DNA from: Aquiflexum sp. TKW24L
GTDB taxonomy: Bacteria > Bacteroidota > Bacteroidia > Cytophagales > Cyclobacteriaceae
DNA length: 64,000 nt
Assembly: GCF_023502205.1 (NCBI RefSeq)
Contig: NZ_JAMFLG010000013.1
Span: 1-64,000 of the forward strand
Reading direction: 5' to 3'
Part shown: positions 17,310 to 25,661 of the stretch, in pieces
How the letters are laid out: every line of letters begins with the position of its first letter
Position numbering within the stretch: position 1 is the first letter of the stretch
Position numbers and translations under genes: made by a program
Notes under the pieces: model-generated
What the model saw: the letters and a program-made list of their open reading frames with translations, nothing else
What the model was told of the DNA's origin: nothing
Databases searched by the model: none

Positions 17310-18314
17310 TTATTTATCCCCTTTACTTTTTCCTGTAAATAAATCTACCAATTCTCTCGCTTTTGCGATCGGGGAAAGCCTCCCTGAGGTAATTTCAGGC
17401 AAAATTTGATCCAATTGATTTTTGATTTTTTCATTTTGAAAAAAACTCTTTTCCAAAAGATACCGGACATGTTCATGCAGCCAATTGACCCTTTGGTTGG
17501 ACCTATTTTGATCCCAATAACCATTGATAATCATCCTTTCCTGATACTCCTTGACCATCTCCCAAATTTCCTTTAATCCGGAATTTTCCAAAGCAGAACA
17601 GATTTTCACCTGTGGATTCCAACTGTTTTCTTTAGAAGGAAAAAGGTGAAGGGCATTGGCATATTCCCTTTTGGCAATTTTGGCAGATTCAAGATTTGCT
17701 CCGTCTGCTTTGTTGATCACCATGGCATCGCAAATTTCAATGATTCCCTTTTTGATTCCCTGCAGTTCATCCCCTGCACCTGCTAACATCAGCAACAAGA
17801 AAAAATCAACCATTCCTTTGACGGTGATTTCGGATTGACCTACTCCAACCGTTTCTATCAATATCACATCAAATCCTGCGGCTTCGCAAAGCAGCATTCC
17901 CTCCCGTGTGCGGGCGCTTACGCCACCGAGGGTATTTCCCGCAGGGGAAGGACGGATATATGCTCTTTTGTCAACAGCCAAACTCTCCATTCTTGTCTTG
18001 TCCCCCAAGATACTTCCATGGGATTGCTGACTGCTAGGATCCACTGCAAGTACTGCTACGTTGTGGCCCGATTCTACCAGCATTTTTCCGAAACTTTCGA
18101 TAAAAGTACTTTTCCCAACACCGGGAACACCTGTTATTCCAATCCTTATGGATTTTCCGGAGTAAGGCAAAACCCCTTCCATTACTTTTTCTGCGATCAA
18201 TTGGTCCGAAAGCAAGGCACTTTCCACCAAAGTGATGGCACGGCTGAGAATTACCCTGTCTCCCTGTAGAATCCCCTGAATATAATCGGATGATGAAAGT
18301 CGGTTTTTAGTCAA
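17310..18314 (-). CDS. meaB: Methylmalonyl-CoA mutase-associated GTPase MeaB
   Basis: A 334-aa G3E-family GTPase. Walker A GVPGVGKST at about 62-70; switch region DPSSQQSHGSILGDKTRM; ETVGVGQSE; and base-recognition NKAD. MeaB gates cobalamin loading onto methylmalonyl-CoA mutase and protects the enzyme from inactivation. The open frame begins at a TTG codon at 18314 (MTKNRLSSSDY...); the next internal Met is about 45 residues in and would remove conserved sequence, so TTG is accepted. mutA/mutB lie 3 kb away on the same strand, separated by dnaA. The DUF3298 lipoprotein gene follows after 14 bp. Confidence 0.95.
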   Translation of the reverse strand: MTKNRLSSSDYIQGILQGDRVILSRAITLVESALLSDQLIAEKVMEGVLPYSGKSIRIGITGVPGVGKSTFIESFGKMLVESGHNVAVLAVDPSSQQSHGSILGDKTRMESLAVDKRAYIRPSPAGNTLGGVSARTREGMLLCEAAGFDVILIETVGVGQSEITVKGMVDFFLLLMLAGAGDELQGIKKGIIEICDAMVINKADGANLESAKIAKREYANALHLFPSKENSWNPQVKICSALENSGLKEIWEMVKEYQERMIINGYWDQNRSNQRVNWLHEHVRYLLEKSFFQNEKIKNQLDQILPEITSGRLSPIAKARELVDLFTGKSKGDK

Positions 18315-18358
18315 AACAGGTTGTTTTATTTGAAGTAGAACATTTAAAGTTAAGGGAT

Positions 18359-18763
18359 TTATTTGAAAGGATATTTGACAAAGTTGACCTGACCCATAGC
18401 GGTCTTTTCATACATGGCAATGCAATCCTGCCCTAGGTTCGTGTCAAAATAAGGCGATTCAGGAGCAATCTCTTTAGGAGTTTTAGCTACCTGATTGAAG
18501 AAAAAGACTTTGGTATTTCCATATTTGGTATGGGGCATATAGTTCCCATATTGTTCCATTTCGTCCCAAAGTGAATCAGGAGCATAGACGGAATAAATCC
18601 TGACTATCGGTCCTGTATTGTTTTCATTTCTAAAAAATGCTACTTCTGTATATTCGCCTTTCAGTTCGCTGATACCAGGCTGTGAAAGACTATCTGCCAC
18701 AATCCACACCACGATGGCAACAACAGCAATCAATAATCCATAAAATAACTTTCGGGAGGCCAT
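18359..18763 (-). CDS. Membrane-anchored protein of unknown function
   Basis: 134 aa, not recognised. An N-terminal hydrophobic helix (residues 7-25, LLIAVVAIVVWIVADSL) is followed directly by a polar domain, so the protein is probably anchored with a periplasmic C-terminus. Two cytosine-sparing Tyr/Asn-rich segments (RIYSVYAPDSLWDEMEQYGNYM) and one Cys (GQDCIAMY) are visible. It is divergent from hemJ with a 50-bp gap and lies 44 bp upstream of meaB on the same strand, so it could share a transcript with meaB. Confidence 0.65.
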   Translation of the reverse strand: MASRKLFYGLLIAVVAIVVWIVADSLSQPGISELKGEYTEVAFFRNENNTGPIVRIYSVYAPDSLWDEMEQYGNYMPHTKYGNTKVFFFNQVAKTPKEIAPESPYFDTNLGQDCIAMYEKTAMGQVNFVKYPFK

Positions 18764-18813
18764 ATTTTGAGGTTTTTGAATATTAAGCTTTAATTTAGAG
18801 GAAAAATTTCAAG

Positions 18814-19359
18814 ATGGCTTTCGAATACATCAAAGCATTACATATCATTTTTGTAACTACGTGGTTTGCAGGACTGTTTTATATCGTCAGACTTTTTATC
18901 TACCAAACAGAGGCATTGGAAAAACCCGAAGAGGAAAGACGGATTCTTGTCCCTCAATTGAATTTGATGGCAAATCGCCTTTGGCTTATCATCACCTGGC
19001 CTTCGGCAATCCTTACATTGATCTTTGGTATTTTGGTTCTGTATTACCGATGGGGATATATGCAGTTGGGATTTATGCATGCCAAACTTGCTTTTGTTTT
19101 GTTGCTCTATATTTACCACTTCATTTGTCACAGGATTTACAAAGATTTGCAAGATGGCAAAACAAAATGGACCTCCACGCAATTAAGGATGTGGAATGAA
19201 GTGGCGACAGTTTTGCTATTTGCGATCGTATTCCTCATCGTGCTAAAAAGCCTCATCAGTGTCGTTTGGGGAATCGGAGGATTACTTGTTTTGAGCATTA
19301 CCATGATGCTTGGAATCAAATGGTATAAAAAAGTCAGGGAAAAAAATTCCAAAAATTAA
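18814..19359 (+). CDS. hemJ: HemJ-type protoporphyrinogen IX oxidase (CopD-like fold)
   Basis: 181 aa with about five membrane helices. It has the conserved N-terminal His in YIKALHIIFVTTWFAGLFYIVR (His10), the paired charged/aromatic stretch LMANRLWLIITWPS, and GFMHAKLAFVLLLYIYH. These match HemJ, the heme-b-containing enzyme that oxidises protoporphyrinogen IX to protoporphyrin in bacteria lacking HemG or HemY. Full family length. SCO and cytochrome c genes follow closely on the same strand (10 bp and 3 bp gaps), giving a heme/respiration-themed operon. Confidence 0.88.
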   Translation: MAFEYIKALHIIFVTTWFAGLFYIVRLFIYQTEALEKPEEERRILVPQLNLMANRLWLIITWPSAILTLIFGILVLYYRWGYMQLGFMHAKLAFVLLLYIYHFICHRIYKDLQDGKTKWTSTQLRMWNEVATVLLFAIVFLIVLKSLISVVWGIGGLLVLSITMMLGIKWYKKVREKNSKN

Positions 19360-19369
19360 AAACAAAACA

Positions 19370-20032
19370 ATGAATACATCATTTCTTAATAAATTATTTC
19401 TTGCAGCTCTAGCATTATTGATTTGGAATTGCTCTCCAAAGAATAGTCAGGAAAATTCAAATCTTTCACTTCCAATCTTGGGCAACAGACATGTCGAGGA
19501 AATTGAAAAGGATGGAAAAAAGGTTCAGGATACCGTGTACCACGAAATCGCCGATTTTTCATTCACCAATCAGGAAGGAAAAGAAATCAACAAAAACTCG
19601 GTGACTGGGAAAGTATATGTTGCTGACTTTTTCTTTACAAGCTGCCCGACGATTTGTCCCATCATGAAAACCCAAATGCTTCGGGTTTATGAAAAATTCA
19701 AAGACCAACCGGATTTTCTCATCCTCAGCCACACCTTGGACCCGTCCCATGATACGCCTGAATTGTTAAAGGATTTTGCTTCAAAAATTGGGGTAGAGGA
19801 TGACAAAACATGGCATTTCCTCACCGGTAATCAAGAGAAAATCTTTGAAATAGGACAGACAAGTTATATGACAACTGCCATGGCAGATCAGGCAGAACCG
19901 GGAGGATATCTCCATTCAGGGGCATTTATTTTGGTTGATCAAAAAGGGCATATCCGAGGAGTATATGACGGAACCAAGGAAGATCAGGTCAATCGGCTGA
20001 TGAATGATATCCCAAAATTGGTTCAGAAGTAA
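19370..20032 (+). CDS. SCO1/SenC-family copper chaperone lipoprotein
   Basis: 220 aa from the ATG at 19370; the longer open frame overlaps the end of hemJ and is rejected. A signal sequence ends in a lipobox-like IWNC, giving a lipoprotein with Cys at about 21. The thioredoxin fold carries FFTSCPTICP (Cys 92 and 96, copper/disulfide motif) and the third copper ligand in GGYLHSGAF (His about 182). SCO proteins deliver copper to the CuA site of cytochrome oxidase or keep its cysteines reduced. The next gene is a cytochrome c 3 bp away, supporting a role in oxidase assembly. Confidence 0.93.
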   Translation: MNTSFLNKLFLAALALLIWNCSPKNSQENSNLSLPILGNRHVEEIEKDGKKVQDTVYHEIADFSFTNQEGKEINKNSVTGKVYVADFFFTSCPTICPIMKTQMLRVYEKFKDQPDFLILSHTLDPSHDTPELLKDFASKIGVEDDKTWHFLTGNQEKIFEIGQTSYMTTAMADQAEPGGYLHSGAFILVDQKGHIRGVYDGTKEDQVNRLMNDIPKLVQK

Positions 20033-20035
20033 TCC

Positions 20036-20476
20036 ATGAAAAATCTATTCAATGCTTTAATCCTAACCATAATTTCCCTGTTCTCATGCAATCCTAAATC
20101 TTCAAATCCCGAGAATACACTCGCAGGGATTTCGGATATAAAAGTACTCCAATACGCGATAGAGGGAAAGACTTTGTATGAAGCAAACTGTGCCAACTGC
20201 CATCAAAGCAATGGAATGGGTTTGGGCAGGCTTATTCCGCCGATTAATCAATCTGATTATTTTTTAGCTGACATCTCCCGAACTGCAAAGATTATCAAGT
20301 ACGGTCAAAAAGGGGAAATCACTGTCAACGGTGTTGTTTACAATCAGGAAATGCCTGCCAATTCCAGACTTACCAATATCGAAATTGCCCATATTATGAC
20401 CTATCTGTACAATATCTGGGGAAGTGAAAAGGGGGTGGTCAATGCAGGTATGGTAGAAGGGTACTTAAAAAATTGA
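20036..20476 (+). CDS. Class I cytochrome c lipoprotein
   Basis: 146 aa. A signal peptide ends ISLFSC, probably lipid-modified. The single heme site NCANCHQ (Cys 52, Cys 55, His 56) covalently binds heme c; Met in YNQEMPAN (about 106) is the likely sixth ligand. It would be a membrane-tethered periplasmic electron carrier. It is the third gene after hemJ and the SCO gene with a 3-bp gap, so it is probably co-translated with them. The electron donor and acceptor are not visible in the window. Confidence 0.92.
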   Translation: MKNLFNALILTIISLFSCNPKSSNPENTLAGISDIKVLQYAIEGKTLYEANCANCHQSNGMGLGRLIPPINQSDYFLADISRTAKIIKYGQKGEITVNGVVYNQEMPANSRLTNIEIAHIMTYLYNIWGSEKGVVNAGMVEGYLKN

Positions 20477-20483
20477 TCTTCTC

Positions 20484-20906
20484 CTAATTACCCATTTCTT
20501 GATTTGCAGCTTCAATGGAAGATTTGATCTGATCATTAACTACCTGCACTTTAAGTTTTTGTTCAAGAAGATAAGCTTCAACTTCTTCGGGTGTCATTTC
20601 ATCATAAGTTGATTTGAATTGTCTCATCCACACAAACATTCCCTCAAAGGCAGCGTCTAAGTCAAGTGCAATTTTATTAAGTTTTTCAATTTCAAGTGAA
20701 TTGGAGGTAGAGTCTGACTCAAGGTTTTCTACTTTTTGGAGTATATCCTTTTTAAGTTTTTTCAGTTCATCCATTTTGGGCATTACCTCATCGTGGATGG
20801 AAATCACTTCCTGCTTCAGTAATTCATTGGTTTCTTTCTTATCTGGGGCACAGGCAAAAATGAAGAAAAAAACCACAACGAAAAATCTTAAATAGTTTGG
20901 GCTCAT
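20484..20906 (-). CDS. Coiled-coil lipoprotein of unknown function
   Basis: 140 aa. The N-terminus is a lipoprotein signal (FFVVVFFFIFACAPDKK, lipid-attachment Cys about 19). The rest is almost purely helical and charged, with heptad-like patterns (MDELKKLKKDILQKVENLESD, EIEKLNKIALDLD), so a periplasmic coiled coil is likely. MRQFKSTYDEMTPEEVEAYLLEQ follows. It converges on the cytochrome c gene with 7 bp between stops. No domain of known function was recognised. Confidence 0.7.
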   Translation of the reverse strand: MSPNYLRFFVVVFFFIFACAPDKKETNELLKQEVISIHDEVMPKMDELKKLKKDILQKVENLESDSTSNSLEIEKLNKIALDLDAAFEGMFVWMRQFKSTYDEMTPEEVEAYLLEQKLKVQVVNDQIKSSIEAANQEMGN

Positions 20907-21128
20907 AAAATTTGGACTTTGGCCAAATAAAATACAATTAAACTATAAAAAGAAATTAATAATGATCTATTTCATTTTTTTATACCTTTTTAGATTTTTA
21001 ATATGTTTTTTCCATTGTCTAAATTTATTCATCACATTTCTCCTTTCATTTTTCGCAGTCTTAATGCACATTTAAATCAAAAATAAGGAAACTGAAATCG
21101 CTATCTGTATTAATCCGACAGGAATTTG

Positions 21129-21136
21129 TATTTTTG
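21129..21136 (+). promoter_or_regulatory. -7 promoter box for the class IV aminotransferase
   Basis: TATTTTTG is an exact TAnnTTTG 55 bp before the start codon, in a 285-bp gap that otherwise shows only AT-rich sequence. The -33 position is not well matched. Confidence 0.4.
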
Positions 21137-21191
21137 AATAAATACCGGATATACGGAATCACAACCGGAAATTTGACATAATCCTTAATTT

Positions 21192-22016
21192 ATGAAACAA
21201 TTTTGCTTCTCCAATGACCATATTATTGAATCAAAAAAAGCTTCAATCCACCCAATGGATATTGGGTTGATCAGGGGGTATGGAATTTTTGATTTTTTTA
21301 GAACTTCAGGTTATAGGCCACTTTTTTTGTCGGATTATTTGGACAGATTTGTCCGGTCAGCGGATAAAACCCATCTGCAACTTGACTTCTCCAAAGAAGA
21401 ACTCGCACAAATTATCCATGATTTGATTCAAAAAAATGACTTGGAACAAGGAGGAGTCAGAATGCTTCTCTCAGGTGGCATTTCGGACAACCATTTTTCA
21501 CCCACAGATGGCTCTCTTTTTATATTCTGCGAGGACCTTGATTTTCCTGCTCCACACAAATATGAAAATGGTGTGAAACTATTGTCTGCAGACCATGTGC
21601 GTGCTATTGCTGATGTCAAAACCACCAATTATGCCTTTCCGGTCTGGCACAGTGTCAATTGGAAAAAAGAAGGTGCAGAAGATGTTATTTATCATCACAA
21701 TGGCTTCATTTCAGAGAGTTCTAGGTCCAATATCTTTGTGTTAAAAGACGGAAGGATCGCAACCCCTGACCAAAATATACTACATGGAATCACGAGAATG
21801 AGAGTATTGGAGCTTGAGCCAGGCATTGAAATAAGACCAATAAGTTTTGAAGAAGTGTTGGATGCAGATGAGTTATTCATGACAGCTACCACCAAAAAAA
21901 TCCTTCCTGTTACAATGATAGATGATAAAAAAATCGGATCGGGAATCCCGGGATCTAGAACAATTCAACTGATGTCAGCTTTTGCTGCAATGGAAAAGAA
22001 CAGTATTTTGGTTTAG
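21192..22016 (+). CDS. Class IV PLP-dependent aminotransferase/lyase
   Basis: 274 aa of the fold-type IV family, which includes branched-chain and D-amino-acid aminotransferases and 4-amino-4-deoxychorismate lyase. Visible: GLIRGYGIFDFFRT near the N-terminus, catalytic Lys in DVKTTNYAFP (about 143), GFISESSRSNIF (Glu that contacts PLP), and LHGITRMRVLEL for phosphate binding. The FDFFRT opening and short length resemble PabC/IlvE-like Bacteroidota members; which reaction it performs cannot be settled from sequence alone. It is monocistronic, with its own promoter box and a strong terminator. Confidence 0.85.
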   Translation: MKQFCFSNDHIIESKKASIHPMDIGLIRGYGIFDFFRTSGYRPLFLSDYLDRFVRSADKTHLQLDFSKEELAQIIHDLIQKNDLEQGGVRMLLSGGISDNHFSPTDGSLFIFCEDLDFPAPHKYENGVKLLSADHVRAIADVKTTNYAFPVWHSVNWKKEGAEDVIYHHNGFISESSRSNIFVLKDGRIATPDQNILHGITRMRVLELEPGIEIRPISFEEVLDADELFMTATTKKILPVTMIDDKKIGSGIPGSRTIQLMSAFAAMEKNSILV

Positions 22017-22034
22017 TCAATACTAAAAAAATCA

Positions 22035-22071
22035 AAAAAAAATGTCAGTGAGATCCACTGACATTTTTTTT
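22035..22071. terminator. Bidirectional intrinsic terminator
   Basis: 16-bp stem of A-run plus TGTCAGTG paired with CACTGACA plus T-run (22035-22050 with 22056-22071) and loop AGATC. It lies between the convergent aminotransferase and DUF3299-like genes and has A and T runs on both sides. Confidence 0.92.
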
Positions 22072-22092
22072 GATCATAAAATTCTAATTACC

Positions 22093-22542
22093 TCAGTTTG
22101 CAAGCAATTCAGCATCCTTAAGTATATACATTAATTTTTCAGGGTCTTTGTCGTTGAGCGTTAGCTTTCCTCTTACCCTCACCCTTTTGGAAGTATATTT
22201 TATCGGAGATTTTAGCATGACCTCCATAACAGTCTCAGGTCCTCCCGAACCGCAAAAGAAGCACTCCGCTAAAGGAAGGGAAGACAATATGATATGCTCG
22301 GGCTTAAACATGCCTTCAAACGGAATGATATAGCCATCAGCCTCTACCACTTTTCCTTCCATACCTTTGATACTTGGACCAAAAACAGGAATATAAAGCT
22401 CGCCAAATTCATCTTGACCGATCTTGTAGGTCACTTGAGCCAAGTCTTTCCAAACTGTTGAACTTTGCCCGTAAGCAAAGCTTGTGGCAATGGTAAGCAT
22501 CATTAAGACTGTAATTCTCTTCAATATCATGGTTATTCCCAT
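22093..22542 (-). CDS. Exported DUF3299-like protein of the metal-linked ABC cluster
   Basis: 149 aa with a signal peptide (hydrophobic to SFAYGQ). The mature part contains VVEADGYIIPFEG, HIILSSLPLAECFFCGSGGPET with a CxxC pair, and RVRVRGKLTLN, a small OB-like layout resembling DUF3299 proteins. In Pseudomonas (PA4063-PA4066) and Vibrio (zrg genes), DUF3299 proteins are encoded with a LolD-like ATPase and an FtsX permease under zinc control; here the same three-gene order is present. The start may be the ATG at 22542 or the one at 22530. Function in metal handling is inferred from context. Confidence 0.72.
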   Translation of the reverse strand: MGITMILKRITVLMMLTIATSFAYGQSSTVWKDLAQVTYKIGQDEFGELYIPVFGPSIKGMEGKVVEADGYIIPFEGMFKPEHIILSSLPLAECFFCGSGGPETVMEVMLKSPIKYTSKRVRVRGKLTLNDKDPEKLMYILKDAELLAN

Positions 22543-22576
22543 TTAAATTTTATTTGGCGGTATACTGATTGTAAAT

Positions 22577-23800
22577 CTACGCTTTGGTCAGTTGTTTGGC
22601 AATATCTGTTTGATAAGCGTTCCAAGCAGGAATAAGAGAGGCGAGAATCCCCACAATCACTGCATAACCAAGAATCCAAAGTTCCTCTTTCAGAAAAACT
22701 GCGGCACTCAGTGTACTGATGGCTCCCTGATCGTTTTGCATAACGAGAATGACTAAGAAAAGGTGCCCGATCGCAATACCAACAACCGCGCCGAGAATTG
22801 TCAGAATCACTCCTTCCAAAACTATGTGGAGAAACAACTGCCAGCTTGAAGCACCTAAAGTTCTCATCACTGCAAGGTCATATTTCCTTTCTTTCAGCGA
22901 ATTGAACAGGGCGATGAAGATCCCAAGGCCTGCAATGATGATGATCACAATGGCTAAGCCTTGGATCAATTTCACCCCAATTCCCAATAATTCAAACAAT
23001 CTTGAAATCTCAAAAGAAGGCGAAGCTGCCTGCAGTGCACTTTTACTATTGATAAATCTTGGCAACTGTACCGCTGCAATCGGATTCCGATATTGGATCA
23101 AGAGTGAGGTGACTTCCCTATCTTGGTCTGTGATTGGAAAACCTTTTTTAGCAACAGGCGCCTCGTGGGTGGCATGGTCATGTTCCTCGTCATGGGTATA
23201 CCATACTGACTCAATGCTCGTCAGGATCAATTTGTCCAAGACATTTCCCATAGGAGCTAACACCCCTGTAATCACGTAAGGATGCGCATCATGCTCGTGG
23301 CTGCTACTCCCGATTCCATGTGAACCTATAAAATTATCACCAGTTTTTAATCCGATCTTTTGTGCCACTTCATAGCCCAAGACGACATCAAAAGGCTTTT
23401 CCCAAGCGCTTCCCTGAGAAAATTTTGCTGTATACAAGTCTAAATAATCATGGTTGGTACCGACAATTCTATACCCCTGAAAATTATCACCTAGGCCAAG
23501 AGGAATAATATTCTTTACCAATCTATTTTTGGAAAGAGCCATGGCATCTTTCAGATCAATGTTTCCCGTAGGAAAATCGATATGGTAAACACTCGAAAGG
23601 ATCAACTGAAGCGGACTTCCTTTGGCACCGACGACAAGGTCGATTCCTTCCGCATCTTTGGTCATTTTGTTTTCGAATTGATCCTGAATCAGAATCAAAA
23701 CCGTAATGATCGCCAATCCCAAAGCCAATAACAGGATATTCAAACCAGTACTTAGTGGTTTGGCGATCAGGTATTTCCAACTCAATTTGATCATATTCAT
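22577..23800 (-). CDS. FtsX/MacB-type ABC permease with periplasmic His-rich insert
   Basis: 407 aa. One N-terminal helix (about residues 17-38), a large periplasmic MacB-PCD-like domain, then three C-terminal helices (about 275-302, 320-350, 370-392), the standard four-helix FtsX plan. The periplasmic domain holds two histidine clusters, about residues 161-173 (GSHGIGSSSHEHDAHP) and 203-212 (THDEEHDHATH), suited to binding Zn2+ or another transition metal. The ATG overlaps the ATPase stop by 4 nt. It most resembles permeases of proteobacterial zinc-regulated clusters; the direction and cargo of transport are unknown. Confidence 0.85.
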   Translation of the reverse strand: MNMIKLSWKYLIAKPLSTGLNILLLALGLAIITVLILIQDQFENKMTKDAEGIDLVVGAKGSPLQLILSSVYHIDFPTGNIDLKDAMALSKNRLVKNIIPLGLGDNFQGYRIVGTNHDYLDLYTAKFSQGSAWEKPFDVVLGYEVAQKIGLKTGDNFIGSHGIGSSSHEHDAHPYVITGVLAPMGNVLDKLILTSIESVWYTHDEEHDHATHEAPVAKKGFPITDQDREVTSLLIQYRNPIAAVQLPRFINSKSALQAASPSFEISRLFELLGIGVKLIQGLAIVIIIIAGLGIFIALFNSLKERKYDLAVMRTLGASSWQLFLHIVLEGVILTILGAVVGIAIGHLFLVILVMQNDQGAISTLSAAVFLKEELWILGYAVIVGILASLIPAWNAYQTDIAKQLTKA

Positions 23801-24432
23801 GATTGGCCTCCTATGATTATTTGGTTGGAAATATGGTCTTTGACCCGCTGGTCATGGGTCACGATGATCAGCGCGGCATTGTACTTTTTGGCCTGAACCT
23901 GAAGAAGTCGGACCACTGCTGCGGCATTCTCATCATCAAGACTCGCTGTTGGTTCATCGGCAAGGATTAACTTCGGCCTGTTGACCAATGCTCGGGCGAT
24001 AGAAACCCTTTGGGCCTCACCCTCACTCAAAGTACTGATTCGGGCTTTTCTTTTATCCCAAATCCCCAATTCCTTGAGAAGAGGTTCAATCAATTGCGTA
24101 TTTTCCTTAACAAAAAAATTGGCAAGCTGAAGGTTTTCCTCCACCGTCAGCGGGGCAAGAATGTGAGGCTTTTGAAAAATGATCCCAATGTTTTTTCCCC
24201 TAAATTTATCCAATTGCGATCCTTTCAAAGAATAAATATCGGTTCCGCTAATTTCTACATTCCCCGATTTTGGTTTTAATAATCCCGCGATGATGTTTAG
24301 AATGGTAGTTTTACCACTGCCGGATTTGCCAAGGATCAACATTTGATCTCCTGCACCAAGGTGGATGTCCGGGATTTGAAATTTTTGTTTTGGATCGTAA
24401 TAAAACCCGATGTTATTCGCTTTTAAAATCAT
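23797..24432 (-). CDS. LolD/MacB-type ABC transporter ATPase
   Basis: 211 aa, the normal length. Walker A LGKSGSGKTTILN (about 34-42), Q-loop GIIFQKPHIL, signature LSEGEAQRVSIARAL (SEGE rather than SGGE/SGGQ), Walker B LILADEPTAS and switch VTHDQR. It energises the adjacent FtsX permease. It overlaps the kinase stop by 1 nt at its start (TAATG) and the permease start by 4 nt at its end, so all are translated from one message. Confidence 0.94.
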   Translation of the reverse strand: MILKANNIGFYYDPKQKFQIPDIHLGAGDQMLILGKSGSGKTTILNIIAGLLKPKSGNVEISGTDIYSLKGSQLDKFRGKNIGIIFQKPHILAPLTVEENLQLANFFVKENTQLIEPLLKELGIWDKRKARISTLSEGEAQRVSIARALVNRPKLILADEPTASLDDENAAAVVRLLQVQAKKYNAALIIVTHDQRVKDHISNQIIIGGQS

Positions 24433-25610
24433 TATTCTTGGATCGGTATGCTGATTTGGAATGTAGTTCCTTTTCCCTGTGCACTTTCAAATGTGATGTC
24501 ACCATTAAGAACTTCGATGCTCTTCTTGACAATGGACAATCCTAGACCTGAACCTTCAATAATCCCGACATTTTTGGCTCTGAAAAATCTGTCATAAAGC
24601 TGGTCGTGCTCTTTTTCAGGAATTCCTATACCTTTGTCTTTGACTTTGGCTTTTAGGTTGCCGCTATCCAACCATACGGTAAAATCAACTTCCTGACCAT
24701 CTTTTGAATATTTAACTGCATTGGAAAGGAGGTTTTCAAAGATCTGGTATAACAAGTCTGAATCCGAAACGATTGTTTTCGGGAGATTTTCCAATTTTAC
24801 ATTGATCTTGACATCATGCTCAGAACCTGCCTTGACCACGTCAAGTATTTCATTGAAAAGTGCAGCGACAAACATTTTCTTTGGCCTAAAGTCAATCTTA
24901 TTTGCATCCGCTTTTCCAAAAAATAGAACCGAGGTAAGCAGACTATTCAAGCTTCGTACTGAGTTTTCGATTTTGGTGGCATGCTTGACGATTTTTGGCT
25001 TGAATGGATGGTCTTTTTCCGCATACTGCTGGAGCAATTGTGCAGAACTGAGGATTGAGGTAAGCGGGGTTTTGAATCCGTGGGAAACATTCAATACAAT
25101 CCTTGACTTCAACTCTCCTATTTCTCTTTCTTTTTCCAAAGCCCTTGTCAACTCCTTATTGGCTTCAGCAAGATCCTTGGTACGTTGCCTTACTTTCTCT
25201 TCAAGCTCATTGTTAAGCTTTTGGAGTTCTTTTTCTTTTCTGTCCTTAAAAATCGCCAGTTCAATCACCATGTTCAGTTCCCTGATATTGAATGGCTTGA
25301 TGACATAAGCACTCGGATTGGTGCCGACGACTTTTGTGAGGGTTTCGGCATCCGAACTCGCACTGAGGTAAACTACAGGGATATCATATTTTTCATTGAT
25401 GATCTCTGTGGTCTTGATTCCATCCAACTCTCCGGCGAGGTTGATGTCCATCATGACAATGTCGGCCTGATTGTGTTCGAGAATTTCCAGCGCCTTCTCA
25501 CCGGAATCAGAAATCCCGATGATCTCATGGTTATTTTTTTCTAATGCTTTTTTGAGCAATAGCGCTGAGACGTGGTCATCCTCTGTAATTAAAATCCGAA
25601 GTGGAAACAT
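24432..25610 (-). CDS. Receiver-histidine kinase fusion protein
   Basis: 392 aa from the ATG at 25610; a TTG eight codons upstream keeps the frame open but is less likely. Order: receiver domain (ITEDDH, phospho-acceptor Asp in VMMDINLAG, Lys in VIKPFN), a coiled-coil linker of about 50 residues, HisKA, and HATPase (GIGIPEKEHDQLYDRFFRAK, GSGLGLSIVKKS). No membrane helix, so cytoplasmic. The phospho-acceptor motif reads SHGFKTP: the acidic residue that normally follows the His is a Gly. The gene is fused by a 1-nt overlap to the ABC ATPase gene, implying joint expression. Its input and output partners are not visible. Confidence 0.9.
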   Translation of the reverse strand: MFPLRILITEDDHVSALLLKKALEKNNHEIIGISDSGEKALEILEHNQADIVMMDINLAGELDGIKTTEIINEKYDIPVVYLSASSDAETLTKVVGTNPSAYVIKPFNIRELNMVIELAIFKDRKEKELQKLNNELEEKVRQRTKDLAEANKELTRALEKEREIGELKSRIVLNVSHGFKTPLTSILSSAQLLQQYAEKDHPFKPKIVKHATKIENSVRSLNSLLTSVLFFGKADANKIDFRPKKMFVAALFNEILDVVKAGSEHDVKINVKLENLPKTIVSDSDLLYQIFENLLSNAVKYSKDGQEVDFTVWLDSGNLKAKVKDKGIGIPEKEHDQLYDRFFRAKNVGIIEGSGLGLSIVKKSIEVLNGDITFESAQGKGTTFQISIPIQE

Positions 25611-25661
25611 GTGTGCTGTTAAATATGGCTGCAAATTACAAGTTTAAATCATTTCCAAAAA

